A stretch of 64,000 nucleotides of DNA. Source: Meandrina meandrites (taxonomy: Eukaryota; Cnidaria; Anthozoa; Scleractinia; Meandrinidae). Location: NCBI GenBank assembly GCA_963693305.1, contig OY855905.1, forward strand, positions 35,487,637 through 35,551,636. The letters are read 5' to 3'. The notes below the pieces were generated by a model. That model was not told where the DNA came from. It did no database searches and was given only the letters and a program-made list of their open reading frames with translations. A program made the position numbers and the translations under genes. Positions 45,788 to 57,793 of the stretch are shown piece by piece (the first letter of the stretch is position 1; each line of letters starts with the position of its first letter).

Positions 45788-47071
45788 AGTGAAACTGCAA
45801 CAGAAGTGTGTTTAGGTTAGCACTTGTTTTATGTACTTCACTCTCACCATCATGAAGCTACTGCTGACGCAGTATAAAGATAGGATGAGGGATGAAGGAA
45901 AGGGAAGGGAAGAAAAGTGAAGAGAAGGGAAGGGAAGGGAAGGGGAAGATATAAGTTTACTGTGCAAATGCGCCTAGCTATAATGGTGAGTAGTTACAAG
46001 CTATACTTGAAGAGTCTTGGAAAGGCTGCGACAGCTAAACAGCTAGTAATGGTATAACACATAAAAAATCAAACTTATAAGGGAAGGTACGTTTTTTTCT
46101 TGGGGGGGAGGAGGGCTTGGGATTTTTTTTCCAAAAAAAAGTGTTGACCCTCGTCTGCGTTTAATAAAAAAACTCCTGACCTTCGTGATTACGGAAGACT
46201 ATCCCGAAATGAAAACAACCTAGGCTCAGTGGTAGACTTGTTATTGCATAAAACAGATAGATTCCATTTTGCGGTGCGCGTCTGTTCAGTTATAGATCAC
46301 AGAAGACGTCAAAATGTGGTAAGAACATCACCACTCGCCGAGCGGCTCGTGGGCCACTTTTTTGTTCTTACCACATGTTGACGCCATCTGTGATCTATAA
46401 CTGAAGACACGCACGAGAAAATGGAATTTATTTGTTAAATAGTAGCACGGCGTTTGGCAGTTGCTTTTTTCTGGGGTATTCTCTACTTCATTTTGATGAT
46501 GGGCACATATATATCTAGCAAAGAAGGGTAAAAGCACAAACTTTAATTTGTCAGATATACTACGCAATATACTGTTGGCATTGACAAAACTTCCAAGTTT
46601 AAAGCGATGCAATATACTATAAAAGTGGCTCGAGATATCCTCCCCTTTTGGTATTGAAATAATGTTGAACGCATTCAGTGGTTTCGCCGAAAATTAACAC
46701 CTGCTGGTTGGTAGACTGCCACGAAACTCGAGTTCATCAACGAGAATTTTTATACTGCTGTAAAATATTTAGGTTTCTTTTTGGCCTTTGTAAACTTTGT
46801 TATTCGTAAGCCGACCTTTTCTAATTTATAAATTCTATTTTTATTGTTAATTGTATGCAAACTTGTTTCTCTTTACTAATAATACATGTAATTTCCCTTT
46901 TTGTTTTTAAATAATAATTATTATTAATATTATTATTATTATTATTATTATTATTATGATATCATGACATATATGATATGACGATGATGATAATGATGAT
47001 AATAATAACTTTTTGTGCCTTGGTTATTTTAATATTGGAATTTTAACCTTGTCTGGAATATGTTAATAAAG

Positions 47072-47075
<4 letters not shown>

Positions 47076-47146
<71 letters not shown>

Positions 47147-47147
47147 T
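47076..47147. repeat. (ATT)n microsatellite, unit 2
   Basis: About 24 uninterrupted ATT copies, preceded by a shorter ATT/ATG-rich run at about 46917-47010. Confidence 0.95.
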
Positions 47148-49499
47148 CAGTACTCTCTTGTTTATAGTTTTCCAGCTTTCGTAGCTTTTAAAAAGTGAAA
47201 ACCTGCACTTAACATTTCTATTTGGATTGCAAAATTCTAAAGAGTATCGATTACGATACAGTTTACAATTGCTCAGTGGAAACGATCGAAATAGGCACAC
47301 ACCTTTGATAATCAAGGGATGATTTCAATGTCTCTTCGAAGGCGATCAAATCAAACGACTTCTTTACCATTTATAACTTTCTTTATTCTTTTTCACAACA
47401 TCAAGTCTTTCAGATATGGTTCACTGTCATGACTGAAAAAATCTTGCAAGATGAAATGAACACCATTGCACTCACAATATGGCTTGAATGGTCACGTGAC
47501 CCCCATTTGTCCTTTAGAGGGGGCAAGCCTAAATACAATATACTCCTCCCCAATGTTATAGCCGCTTAATGAGCCTATAATAATGCTTAATAAGGAAGAA
47601 AGGACATAAAAATCCTATTTGCAGGCAAATATTTTGTTTATCTGGATGGCGAAGAATTCTCGGCCTAGGGGCAGGGAAAACATTTCGAACTTGTTTATCC
47701 CAACATGAACGCTCATCTTCGTCTACACAATACAGTGGTCAGGCGATTGTCACTGAAAATTGGTAAGGTTTGCTTTCATTACAAAATGAATCAATAAATC
47801 ACTTCATTTAAGTGTCAGAGTATTTAGCACTGTTGTACTAATTGTGGACACTGTAAATAAGCAAATGAATATTACAAATAGAACAAAACAGATTTCATTG
47901 TGTAAAACGGTCTATAGAAGATCCTTAGAGTCGCTACATGAAATAAAAGAGACAATTACCAGTCAAACTTACCTCAAACAAAGGCAATCTTTTTACTTCG
48001 TCAGGCGTCTAACTTTTTGGTTAAATGTCGGAGCAGAACCTTTAAAAAACAAATAAATTCCACCGATTATTATTATTTCTTTAATAAAAACAATCTGATC
48101 TGACCAACCTTCTTGGGTGTCTCCTTGTGTAAAAATTCAACTGATATAAAAAGTTAGTTTGACCGTACCTTTTCAGCGTTGGTAATAATTGGCCTTGTCG
48201 GGTGAAAACATTTGTTTTTATTGGTCCTTTTAGGGCTAACCTGATTTTCACTAATGGAGTACTTGTAGCTGACAATGTTTTAAATGCTAAAATATGGCAA
48301 AAAGCTCTAATGGGATATGAGACAAATTGAATTACCTGCAAATGTCAGTAAACGCCTATTAGTGAATTGAAAATCATATTTGGAAATGACCTAATAATAG
48401 AGGGTAAGAGAGCCGGTTTCTGAGGTATCTACTGACTAATGTTTCTTGTGAAAGGCTATAAAAATTTATCGGCTTAATTTAATGTTAATAAATTGGTGGT
48501 GGAATATGCTTAAAAAGACGAATAAAACAACACTAAGTTTGTAGAAAGCAGATTATGTGACTATTAGAAAATTGTTTGTGAACAATTCAGTTAATGGTCA
48601 GTAATTCTCTTGTAGACTACACGAGCTCACCTGTAATAAAGTGTCAATTTGAGATCTTACCACCGCAAGTTGGAATCGCAAAATTTATTACCTGTTACTA
48701 TCAGTAAAATCCATTAGCGAATTGCATGTCATTTGCCTCTTATGGCTCAAGAACCTGACTACATGAGCGAGGCTGGCTCTCTTTGAACTCGAGAAAGCAG
48801 CGGAGTAAACTCGCAGGATTTATTTTGCTTCGCTCAGCTTTTTCTTTGTAAACATCATCTTTGTTGACTCAAGCTCCAAGAAATCGATACCACGCAAAGA
48901 AAATTCGCATGCACTCATTTACTTTCAGAAAGGTATGAATGCAGCGCGAGATTTGAACGGTTTTTAACTGTTTTCAGCCAGGCAGGGACGTTTTCAAAAC
49001 TTTAAACAACACATTTTACAATACGTTGTAAACTATACTTAATAAATAATTTTCTTTCTCATGTTTCTCATTAGCCTGAAATTGCATCTGTTAATAGTAG
49101 TTGCCAATTTTTCACAGACACGAGAGTATTCTTGTTACTGGCTCATGTAATGTAAGCATTTTAATAAAGTGTGGTGACAAGTTACGAGAACTTTCATCAA
49201 ACGCTTAAGAGTGAGTCCACATGAGAATCATGCAGGCGAGTCTACAGTGAACCTCACCGATTTCCTTCAAACTGGAAGAACGTTAAGCGTATTCAGTGTT
49301 TTCGCCGAAAATGAACACCTACTGGTTGGTAGATTGCCACGAAACTCGAGTTCATCAACGAGAATTTTCATACTGCTGTAACATGTTTATAGCTTTGGTT
49401 TTGGGTTTGTAAACTTTGTTATTTGTAAGCCGTCCTTTTGTAAATCCTATTTTTATTGTTAAATGTATACAAACTTGTTTCTCTTTCATTTCCTTTTTT

Positions 49500-52400
49500 G
49501 TCTTTAAATTATTATTATTATTATTATTATTCTGTACTCTCTTTTTTTTTCGCTGTTCCTTTTATGTAACTTTTTAGAGGAAAAAGTAAACAAAACACAA
49601 AAAAAAACACACGAGAATTGAAAAACAGACAACTTTGTCTGTTATAATTTCCAGATTTCGTAGCTATTAAAAAGTGAAATTAAAAACTTCAATTGAAATT
49701 TTTGTTTGGATCGCAAAATCCTAAAGACCATCCATTGCGATACAGTTTACAATTGTTCAGTGGAAACGAAATAGGCACACACCTTTGATAATCAAATCAA
49801 ACGTCTCCTTTATCATTTATAGCTTTCTTATTGTTTTTCACACCATCAAGTCTCTAAGATATGGTTCACTTTGAAGACAGAGAGAAACTTGTGATAATTT
49901 TTATCTGGATGGCAAAGAACTCTCGGCCTAACAGCAGGGAATACACTTTGAACTAGTTTATCCCAACGTGAACGCGTACTTTCGTCTACGCAATACAATG
50001 GTCAGGACATTGTCACTGAAAATTCTTGAAGTCTGCCTTCATTAAAAAAATAAACAAGTCACTTTATTTAACTGTCAGAGTATTTAGCACTGTTGTACTA
50101 ATTGTGGACAATGTAAATAAGCAAACAAATATTACAAATAGAACACAACAGTTTCCATTGTGTAAAACGGTCTATAGAAGATCCTTATAGCAGCAACATG
50201 AAATAAAAGAGACAATAACCAGCCAGACTTACCTCAAACAAAGGCAATCTTTTTACTTCGTCAGGCGTCTAACTTCTTAGTTAAATGTCGGAGCAGAACC
50301 TTTAAAAAGCAAATAAATTCCACCGATTATTATTATTATTTCTTTAATAAAAACAATCTGATCTGACCAACCTTCTTGTGTGCCTCCTTGTGTAAAAATT
50401 CAACTGATATAAAACGTTAGTTTGACCCTACCTTTTCACCGTTGGTAATAATTGACCTTGTCGGGTGAAAACCTTGGTTTCATTGGTCCTTTTGGGGCTA
50501 ACCTGATTTTCACTAATGGAGTACTTGAAGCTGACAATGTTTACAATGCTAAAATATGGAAAAAAGTTCTAATGGGATATGAGACGATTGAATTACCTTC
50601 AACTGTCACTTAACACCTATTATATAGTGAATTGAAAATCATGTTCGGAATTTTCTCGTAGACTTCACGAACTCACCTGCAATAACGTGTCAACTTTAGA
50701 TTTTACCTCCGCAAGTTGGAAACTTAAAATGCATTACCTGTAACTAGCAGTTAAATTCATTAGCGAATTGCATGTCATTTGCCTCTAATGGCTTAAGAGC
50801 CTAATTACATGAGAGAGGCTGGCTCTCTTTGATCCCGGCATTTCTGTCAAACACAGTAAATTTTAAATGTTTGTATTTAGAAAATGACGACTACTAGCTC
50901 GTAACGCCGGAACCGGAATCCCGGTATCGCATCGCCTAGATTTTTCATTGTAATCCCATTCGCCCTGAAAGCAAGACCTAACCTGTCCAGCGCCTTTATC
51001 CGATTTAATTTTGATTCAGAGCAAATGACCCACTAGTAAATAAATATTTCTATTGCTATTAATCAAATCGACATAGAGCAGGCCATAAAGCTCCACAAAC
51101 TTGCGAAATAACCCACCAAACTGGCCAAACAGCCGAAGTCGGAAAGACATCACGGTAAGGCAAGCTAGACCGGGGCATGTAATACAGGTCTGAAAGACTC
51201 CTCGGTATGGCAAACTAGCCCGTGTCTAAAAGACATCTCGGTAAGGCAAACTAACCCGTGTCTTAAAGACATCTCGGTAAGGCAAGCTGCCTGGTGCATG
51301 TAATAAAGGTCTGAAAGACATCTCGAGATGTCTTTCAGACCTGCATTACATGCGCCGGGCTAGCTTGCCTTACCGAGATGTTTTTCAGACCTGTATTACA
51401 TGCGCCGGACTACCTTGCCTTACCGAGATGTCTTTAAGACACGGGCTAGCTTGCCTTACCGAGATGTCTTTAAGACACGGGCTAGTTTGCCATACCGAGG
51501 TGTCTTTCAGACCTGTATTGCATGCCCCGGTCTAGCTTGCCTTACCGTGATGTCTTTCCGACTTCGGCTGTTTGGCCAGTTTGGTGGGTTATTTCGCAAG
51601 TTTGTGGAGCTTTATGGCCTGCTCTATGTCGATTTGTTTAATAACAATATAAATATCTATTTACTAGTGGGTCATTTGCTCTGAATCAAAATTAAATCGG
51701 ATAAAGGCGCCTGACAGGTTAGGTCTTGCTTTCAGGGCGAATGCGATTACAATGAAAAATCAAAGTTGACGCGATATCGGGATTCCGTTTCCGGCCAGCC
51801 TCGCTCATGTAATCAGGCTGTTAAGCCATAAGAGGCAAATGACATGCAATTCGCTAATGGATTTTACTGATAGTTACAGGTAATACAATTTGAGTTTCCA
51901 ACTTGAGGTGGTAAGACCTCAAGCATGTAGTCTACAAGAGAATTACTGACGATTAACTGAATTATTCACAAACAATTTTCTGTTAGTCACATAATCCACT
52001 TTCTACACACTTGTTTTATCCGTCTTTTTACACATATTCCACTACCAATTTATTGACATTGGATTAAGCCGATAAATTTTCATAGCATTTCAAAAGAAAT
52101 ATTAGTCAATATATACTTCAGAAACCGGCTCTCTTACCCCCTATTATTAGGTCATTTCCGAACATGATTTTCAATTCACTATATAATAGGTGTTAAGTGA
52201 CAGTTGCAGATAATTCAATTTGTCTCATATCCCATTAGAGCTTTTTGCCATATTTTAGCATTTAAAACATTGTCACCTACAAGTACTCCATTAGTGAAAA
52301 TCAGGTTAGCCCCAAAAGGACCAATGAAAGCAAACGTTTTCACCCGACAAGGTCAATTATTACCAAGTGTCAAAGGGTAGGGTGGGGTCAAACTAACTTT

Positions 52401-53200
52401 TTATATCAGTTGAATTTTTACACAAGGAGGCACACAAGAAGGTTGGTCAGATCAGATTGTTTTTATTAAAGAAATAATAATAATAATCGGTGGAATTTAT
52501 TTGCTTTTTAAAGGTTCTGCTCCGACATTTAACTAAAAAGTTAGACGCTTGACGAAGTAAAAAGATTGCCTTTGTTTGAGGTAAGTCTGACTGGTTATTG
52601 TCTCTTTTATTTCATGTAGCTGCTTTAAGGATCTTCTATAGACTTTTACACAATGAAATCTGTTCTGTTCCATTGGCAATATTTGTTTGCTTATTTACAG
52701 TGTCCACAATTAGTGCAACAGTGCTAAATACTCTGACACTTGTATCCCCCGCTCTAAGTCAAGAATTCGACGTCATTCAAGCAAAAATTATTAGAGGTTT
52801 CTCTCAATCATGAAAGTGAACCATATCTTAGACACTTGATGGTGTGAAAAACAATAAGAAAGCTATGAATGATAAAGGACTCGTTTGATTTGAACGCCTT
52901 CGAAGAGACAGTGAAAGCATTCCTTGATTATCAAAGGTGTGTGCCTATTTCGTTTCCACTGAACAATTGTAAACTGTATCGCAATCGACTGAATCGATAG
53001 TCGTTAGAATTTTGCGATCCATATAAAAATTTCATGCAATTAAAGTTTTTCACTTTTTAATATCTACGAAAGTTGGAAAACTATAACAGACAAAGTTGTC
53101 TTTTTTTAAATTCTCGGGGTTTTTTTATCTGTTTATTTTTTCCTCATAACAATTTACATAAAAGGAACGCGGAAGAAATTATTTACAGAAAAAATAATAA
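49500..53200. mobile_element. Foldback element, unit 2
   Basis: Orthologous to the unit 1 foldback. The left arm (about 49500-51120) and right arm (about 51575-53200) are inverted copies; GGTTGGTCAGATCAGATTG near 52441 pairs with CAATCTGATCTGACCAACC near 50354. A short core of 50-bp units itself switches orientation. No enzyme is encoded. Presence of both arms in units 1 and 2 dates the insertion before the duplication. Confidence 0.75.
51120..51570. repeat. Inverted head-to-head array of the 50-bp unit
   Basis: About four units in minus orientation are followed by about five in plus orientation. They meet at a perfect 34-bp palindrome (51308-51341) centred on CATCTCGAGATG with no spacer. 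Some units are shortened (ACGGGCTAG variants). Confidence 0.85.
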
Positions 53201-53336
53201 TAATTTAAAGACAAAAAGAGAAATTAAAGAGAAACAAGTTTGCATACAATTAACAATAAAAACATGATTTATGAATTACAAAAGGACCGCTTACAAACAA
53301 CGAAGTTTTCAAAGGCCAAAAAGAAACCTTAATATG

Positions 53337-53732
53337 TTACAGCAGTATAAAAGTTCTCGTTGTTGAGCTCGAATTTCGTGGCAGTCTGCCAATCATCAGG
53401 TTTTCATTTTCGGCGAAAACACTGAATGCGTTCAACATTATTTCAATACCAAAAGGGGAGGATATCTCGAGCCAATTTAATAGTATATTGCATCGCTTTA
53501 AACTTGGGAGTTTTGTCAATGCCAACAGTCCGTTGAAAATATTGCGTAGTATATCTGACAAAGTTTGATCGCGGTGCTTTTTCTCTTGTTTGCTAGATAT
53601 ATATGTGCCCATCATCAAAATGAAGTAGAAAATACCCTGTAAAAAGCAACTGCCAAATGCCATGCTAGCTACTTTAACTTGATGAAAACGTGCAATTATC
53701 ATGAGCTGTTGACGTATAAATGGCCCGAGCAA
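53337..53732 (-). CDS. 131-codon ORF, unknown, within a repeated segment
   Basis: Open frame with a hydrophobic stretch near residues 24-47 (MAFGSCFLQGIFYFILMMG) and a charged segment (SSKQEKKHRDQ). No family is recognised. Related, broken versions lie near 38650-38990, 46430-46760 (opposite orientation) and 31500-31610, so this is more likely a fragment of a dispersed repeat or dead gene. No splice context was established. Confidence 0.25.
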   Translation of the reverse strand: MLGPFIRQQLMIIARFHQVKVASMAFGSCFLQGIFYFILMMGTYISSKQEKKHRDQTLSDILRNIFNGLLALTKLPSLKRCNILLNWLEISSPFGIEIMLNAFSVFAENENLMIGRLPRNSSSTTRTFILL

Positions 53733-54392
53733 AGAAAATTTACATTTTGATAATCGAAATAGACGAACAGTTTTCCTTCCTTTTCCTCACAGTGTTTTCC
53801 ATCGTCAAAGTTTGGGAGATCTGGAAAAAGCTGTGGAAACACTTGCCTGCAGCTCACGTTCAGACAGCATTTCTCGTCGTGCTTTCACAACACAACAGAA
53901 ACACGGAAAATGTTTCTATTTTCTAATTATATGGAAATGTTTTCAAGTCTGAATCGCTTTGTGCTGGAAATTTTCTTTTCTTAAACTTATTTGTGTGATA
54001 AACATGTTTTAAATCTCGCATTCCCAGTCCGCACTGAATGTTACGGATTCTCATGTTTCCAGCCTCGATTCATTGCTTGATGCGTCTTCGGTTTCGCGTG
54101 TTTCATCAGGCCACGCGACATGCGTGTCGCTACATCCTCACTACTACAGTTTTTCCTAAGTATCGGGATCCACTCGCGTGCGCAAAAAGCTCCACTATAA
54201 CTGACTACGACAGTGTTGGTTTTTTATTAACAGCGATTGTTTGTTTTTATTGAATTGATGTTCAAAGTTGCGCTAAATTAAGCCGGGGATCAAGCGAATG
54301 CGGTTTTAATATGAGTACTCGAAAGTTTTGCAACGCACAAGGAAAGGGCGATTTTTCAAGTCAGATCGATCAAACCGCTTTAACGTAGACTG

Positions 54393-54447
54393 CTACTAAA
54401 TAAATAAAATAAATAAATAAGTAAATAAATAAATAAATAAATAAAAT
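54393..54447. repeat. (AAAT)n microsatellite
   Basis: TAAA/AAAT tetramer run with small interruptions. Just downstream, inverted words GTCATTTGCGGCCC and GGGCCGCAAATGAC (near 54452-54496) form a hairpin. Confidence 0.8.
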
Positions 54448-56624
54448 GACTTGTCATTTGCGGCCCGAGCGCGAAGCGCAAGGGCCGCAAATGACACTAC
54501 AAGGGAGCAAATAAACAATATTCCCGAAAAAAGTCATTTAATTATCATTATTATCAATATGCAAGGCCAAATAACATCCCTGAACATCCAGATATAAGCT
54601 TAAACTAACACATTTAATGAGCTTTACATGTTCAATAATACAAGTACTTCGCGTTGAAAATTTTGTGCTATGCTACACTGAGGCCCATGTATTATAAAGG
54701 TGTAGTTCAAAAGAGCTGCTGTGTCTCTGAAAATGAGTGGATAATAATAATTTACGAACTTACATTTTCCAGTTGAGCCTCGGCGTAAAATCCCCGCAAT
54801 GCTTCAGCTAATTTTGCTCGACCCGAGAAACACAAAATGAAATGAACCGTTGTTTTGTTGTTTCGTTTCTCGTAAGACAACAAGAAGTTGCTCTCTTTAT
54901 ATCTTCCCCTTGTGCTTTTGCTTCTACATTCGAATTTTTTAGCTGCATTTTGTCCCATTCATAACAAATAGGCTTTGATTTTTCTTTTCGAACACTATTC
55001 GCTCAGCGAGAAACTGTTCGAGACTTTTTTTACTTTGAAACTTGCTGTATGCGCTGTATGCACCTAAATGGTTTTCCCGCGTCATTAAACGTGACCTGAT
55101 TGGTTAATATTCATCGGATGATGAACCGAGAACCAATCAGCTGCAGGCCCGTTAATGCATTAACGGCCGGCCAGGAGTCATTTGCGGCCCGCAAAGGGTG
55201 TGTTTTCAAGAGGGCGGTTTTCAATTTGGCCGCGTATATTGATAATAATGGGAATTTGCAGTGGCACTTCCACAGAGTGGCTCTTCGTCCACTGTTCCCG
55301 ATCGAATTGGAATTTAGCAGTCTCTGCCTCTGAACACTCTTTTTGATTCCATCCGTGCAACACGATGTACTGGTTTGACCACTACACTTAATTTATTAGC
55401 CTTTTAATTTACTTTAATTTTAGGTACGTTTTTCTTTGCTGGGGGGGGGAGTGCGGTTGGGGCCTCAGAGGGGAGGATCATCAGTGAAAGTACTTTGATT
55501 CACGATGTTTTATCATAGCTACATTTTTTACACGTATATTATTTTCTCGGAGGACTCGTGTCCTTTTCCGTCCTTATCGAGACGTAACTAGACTCAGGTA
55601 TCTTTTCTTCAGCATCTTGCTGTTGACTGTCCGCTGCCTGATCTCATTGATCGTTTAGTTCTGAAGAGTTACTAGTAGATCCAACAATGCGCTTTACCCT
55701 ATAAATCGTAGATATCCCACACTGATTATTCGCATTATTCTCATTATTTGCACACATTCAGTATCGAGATATATTCATATTCAAACATTTTGCGATCACA
55801 AGCGAAGTGTTCTGAGGTTTTTACAGCATGGAACACACCACGGTAGCACGGTAGTAAAATACGTTTCGACATCTTCAGGATGTCATTGTAGATCTATTTA
55901 TAATGCACGAACTAACTAACACATTTCACTTGACAATGAAAACGTTGTTTTTTATTATCGCTGATCTTTGTGTTAAAATTGCGCGGGAAAATTGAGGGGG
56001 GTGGGGGACTCCGTCAAGGATGGTTGTGCCGGGTAGCTCAGTCAATGGCCTAATCATAGCCCTAGCGAGCCCTGGGTCAAGCTTTGAATTGCTGGCTTGC
56101 TAGAGGGGCGGGGAAAGTCAGGTGTTGCTCACTTCAACAGAGACTTTGCCTCACAAGAATGTCATGGTGTTATCGTGATGATTATCATTGTTTGGTACCT
56201 GAATTCAACTGCCTGAAACCCTGTGACTGCTTGGTTGTGATCCAGGATGTCAAGGCATTCCACCACCCCCTGAGCTAGCCAGGATTCCACAGGGGGAGGG
56301 AGGGTAAGCTGACGTTGACCCAGCTAGTCTTTTCGAGAATATAGAGAGGTTTGCCTCTGTGTGAAGGTTTGCCATGGACTCCACTCTCCCCCTTGAATGG
56401 ATAATATTACCTCGGTTGACCCAAAACCCGTGTTTTTTAATAGGAGTCATACATGAAATAATTTATAATAATTTTTCACTCACCCAGTCTCCTAGCTCCA
56501 CACAAACACGGAAAACATTAAGCCTCTCTCCTCCCCCCACGAACATAAACTATCCAACCTTAATTTTTAATCACGTTTAACTGTTCCTTGGTTTAAGCTA
56601 GTTTAAGGAAGTTTACAAGGTTTC

Positions 56625-56740
56625 AAAAACCATTACCCGCTGATAATTTTAAGAGATAAAGGATAAATGTAATGCCGAGTAAATGCATTGTGTCAATGAT
56701 ATGGACAACAAGTGCAAGGGTTACATTTATTCTTTATCTC
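56625..56740. mobile_element. 116-bp insertion with 12-bp target duplication
   Basis: Flanked by TTACAAGGTTTC on both sides (56613-56624 and 56741-56752). Unit 2 (near 40930) has a single copy of that word and no insert. The insert carries inverted words AGAGATAAAGGATAAATGTAA and TTACATTTATTCTTTATCTC, so it is a small palindromic element. Confidence 0.8.
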
Positions 56741-57793
56741 TTACAAGGTTTCGATTAGTTTAAACTGTTTGTCTATCTCCGTTGAGTTTCTCAGCTCATT
56801 TTCAAGATATTTCAGCACATATTCGTCAGAAACTTCAGGCTCTGACTCATAATCCGATATCATCCCTTCATCATCTGTGTCTAGATTTTTTCTTCATAGC
56901 CTGTCAATCATCATTTCGATGAAACTTTCTATGACATTCTAACCTTTGTGACAAGATTCTAGTAAGTCTGTGTGAAAAGCTGTAGTGGTAGGTAAAACCG
57001 AACAAAACCAATTATATTTGATGAGTTCTCTTATATAGAAAAAGAAAAAAAAATCTTGAAGAGGAGAGCTATTGACCTTGCTCAGAAGTATCGTATCTCG
57101 TGTTGTATTAAAAACAAGAAGTTCAAGAAGCTTATAAACGGATGGTCAAACATTAACTCTTTCCTTTTGTTAAAAAAATAAAAAGAGAAAAAAACGCCTG
57201 TTTACTTGACGAAAAAGTGGGAGTAAAACAAAAACATTCTGCATTCACTGCGCTAAAAAAATATCAGTAAAAACGACTTTGAAAATAGTTTAGCTGGTTG
57301 CTCATTACTTTCATTAAGATGCAGAATTTTTACGTGGCACCAACTTGAAAACTCTGGTGGATCACATTAAATTCTAATTTCTCTTGACACTGTCCTCATC
57401 GCGTGAAAATAAACTTTTACTATTTTGCACGTTTACCTGTATTTAATTGAAGAAAAAATTTAATCTAAACTAACTGCCTCTGTACAAAATTGTTTTTTGT
57501 GAGCAGTGTCCTGCATAATTTAAAATTCCTCTTGCTGGGGGAAAACCTCTTGACACCGTTGCAAGGCCAGATGTGCCAAATGTATTAATTTATAATCGCC
57601 ATACGATTTTAGGAGGAGAACCAAAACATTTTATGGAAAATCAAATAATCTCGAATGCATAGTTTTGACCATTTATTGAACTTGTTTTACAAGTAACGTT
57701 TAGTTAGGTGAATTGAACAACAACCAAGGACTTAAATATGCTAAACTATTTGTTCTGTCCTCTTCTCGGGGCTTGTCAGGCTTCACCGGTTTC

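Larger units (their letters stand above)
41086..56940. repeat. Segmental duplication unit 2 (about 15.9 kb)
   Basis: Starts with the shared words CCTTTGTGACAAGAT and AAAGCTGTAGTGGTAGGTAAA, as do unit 1 (25218) and unit 3 (56944). Contains sPLA2 copy 2, a second foldback element with a much shorter array, and the 131-codon ORF at 53337. Confidence 0.85.
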
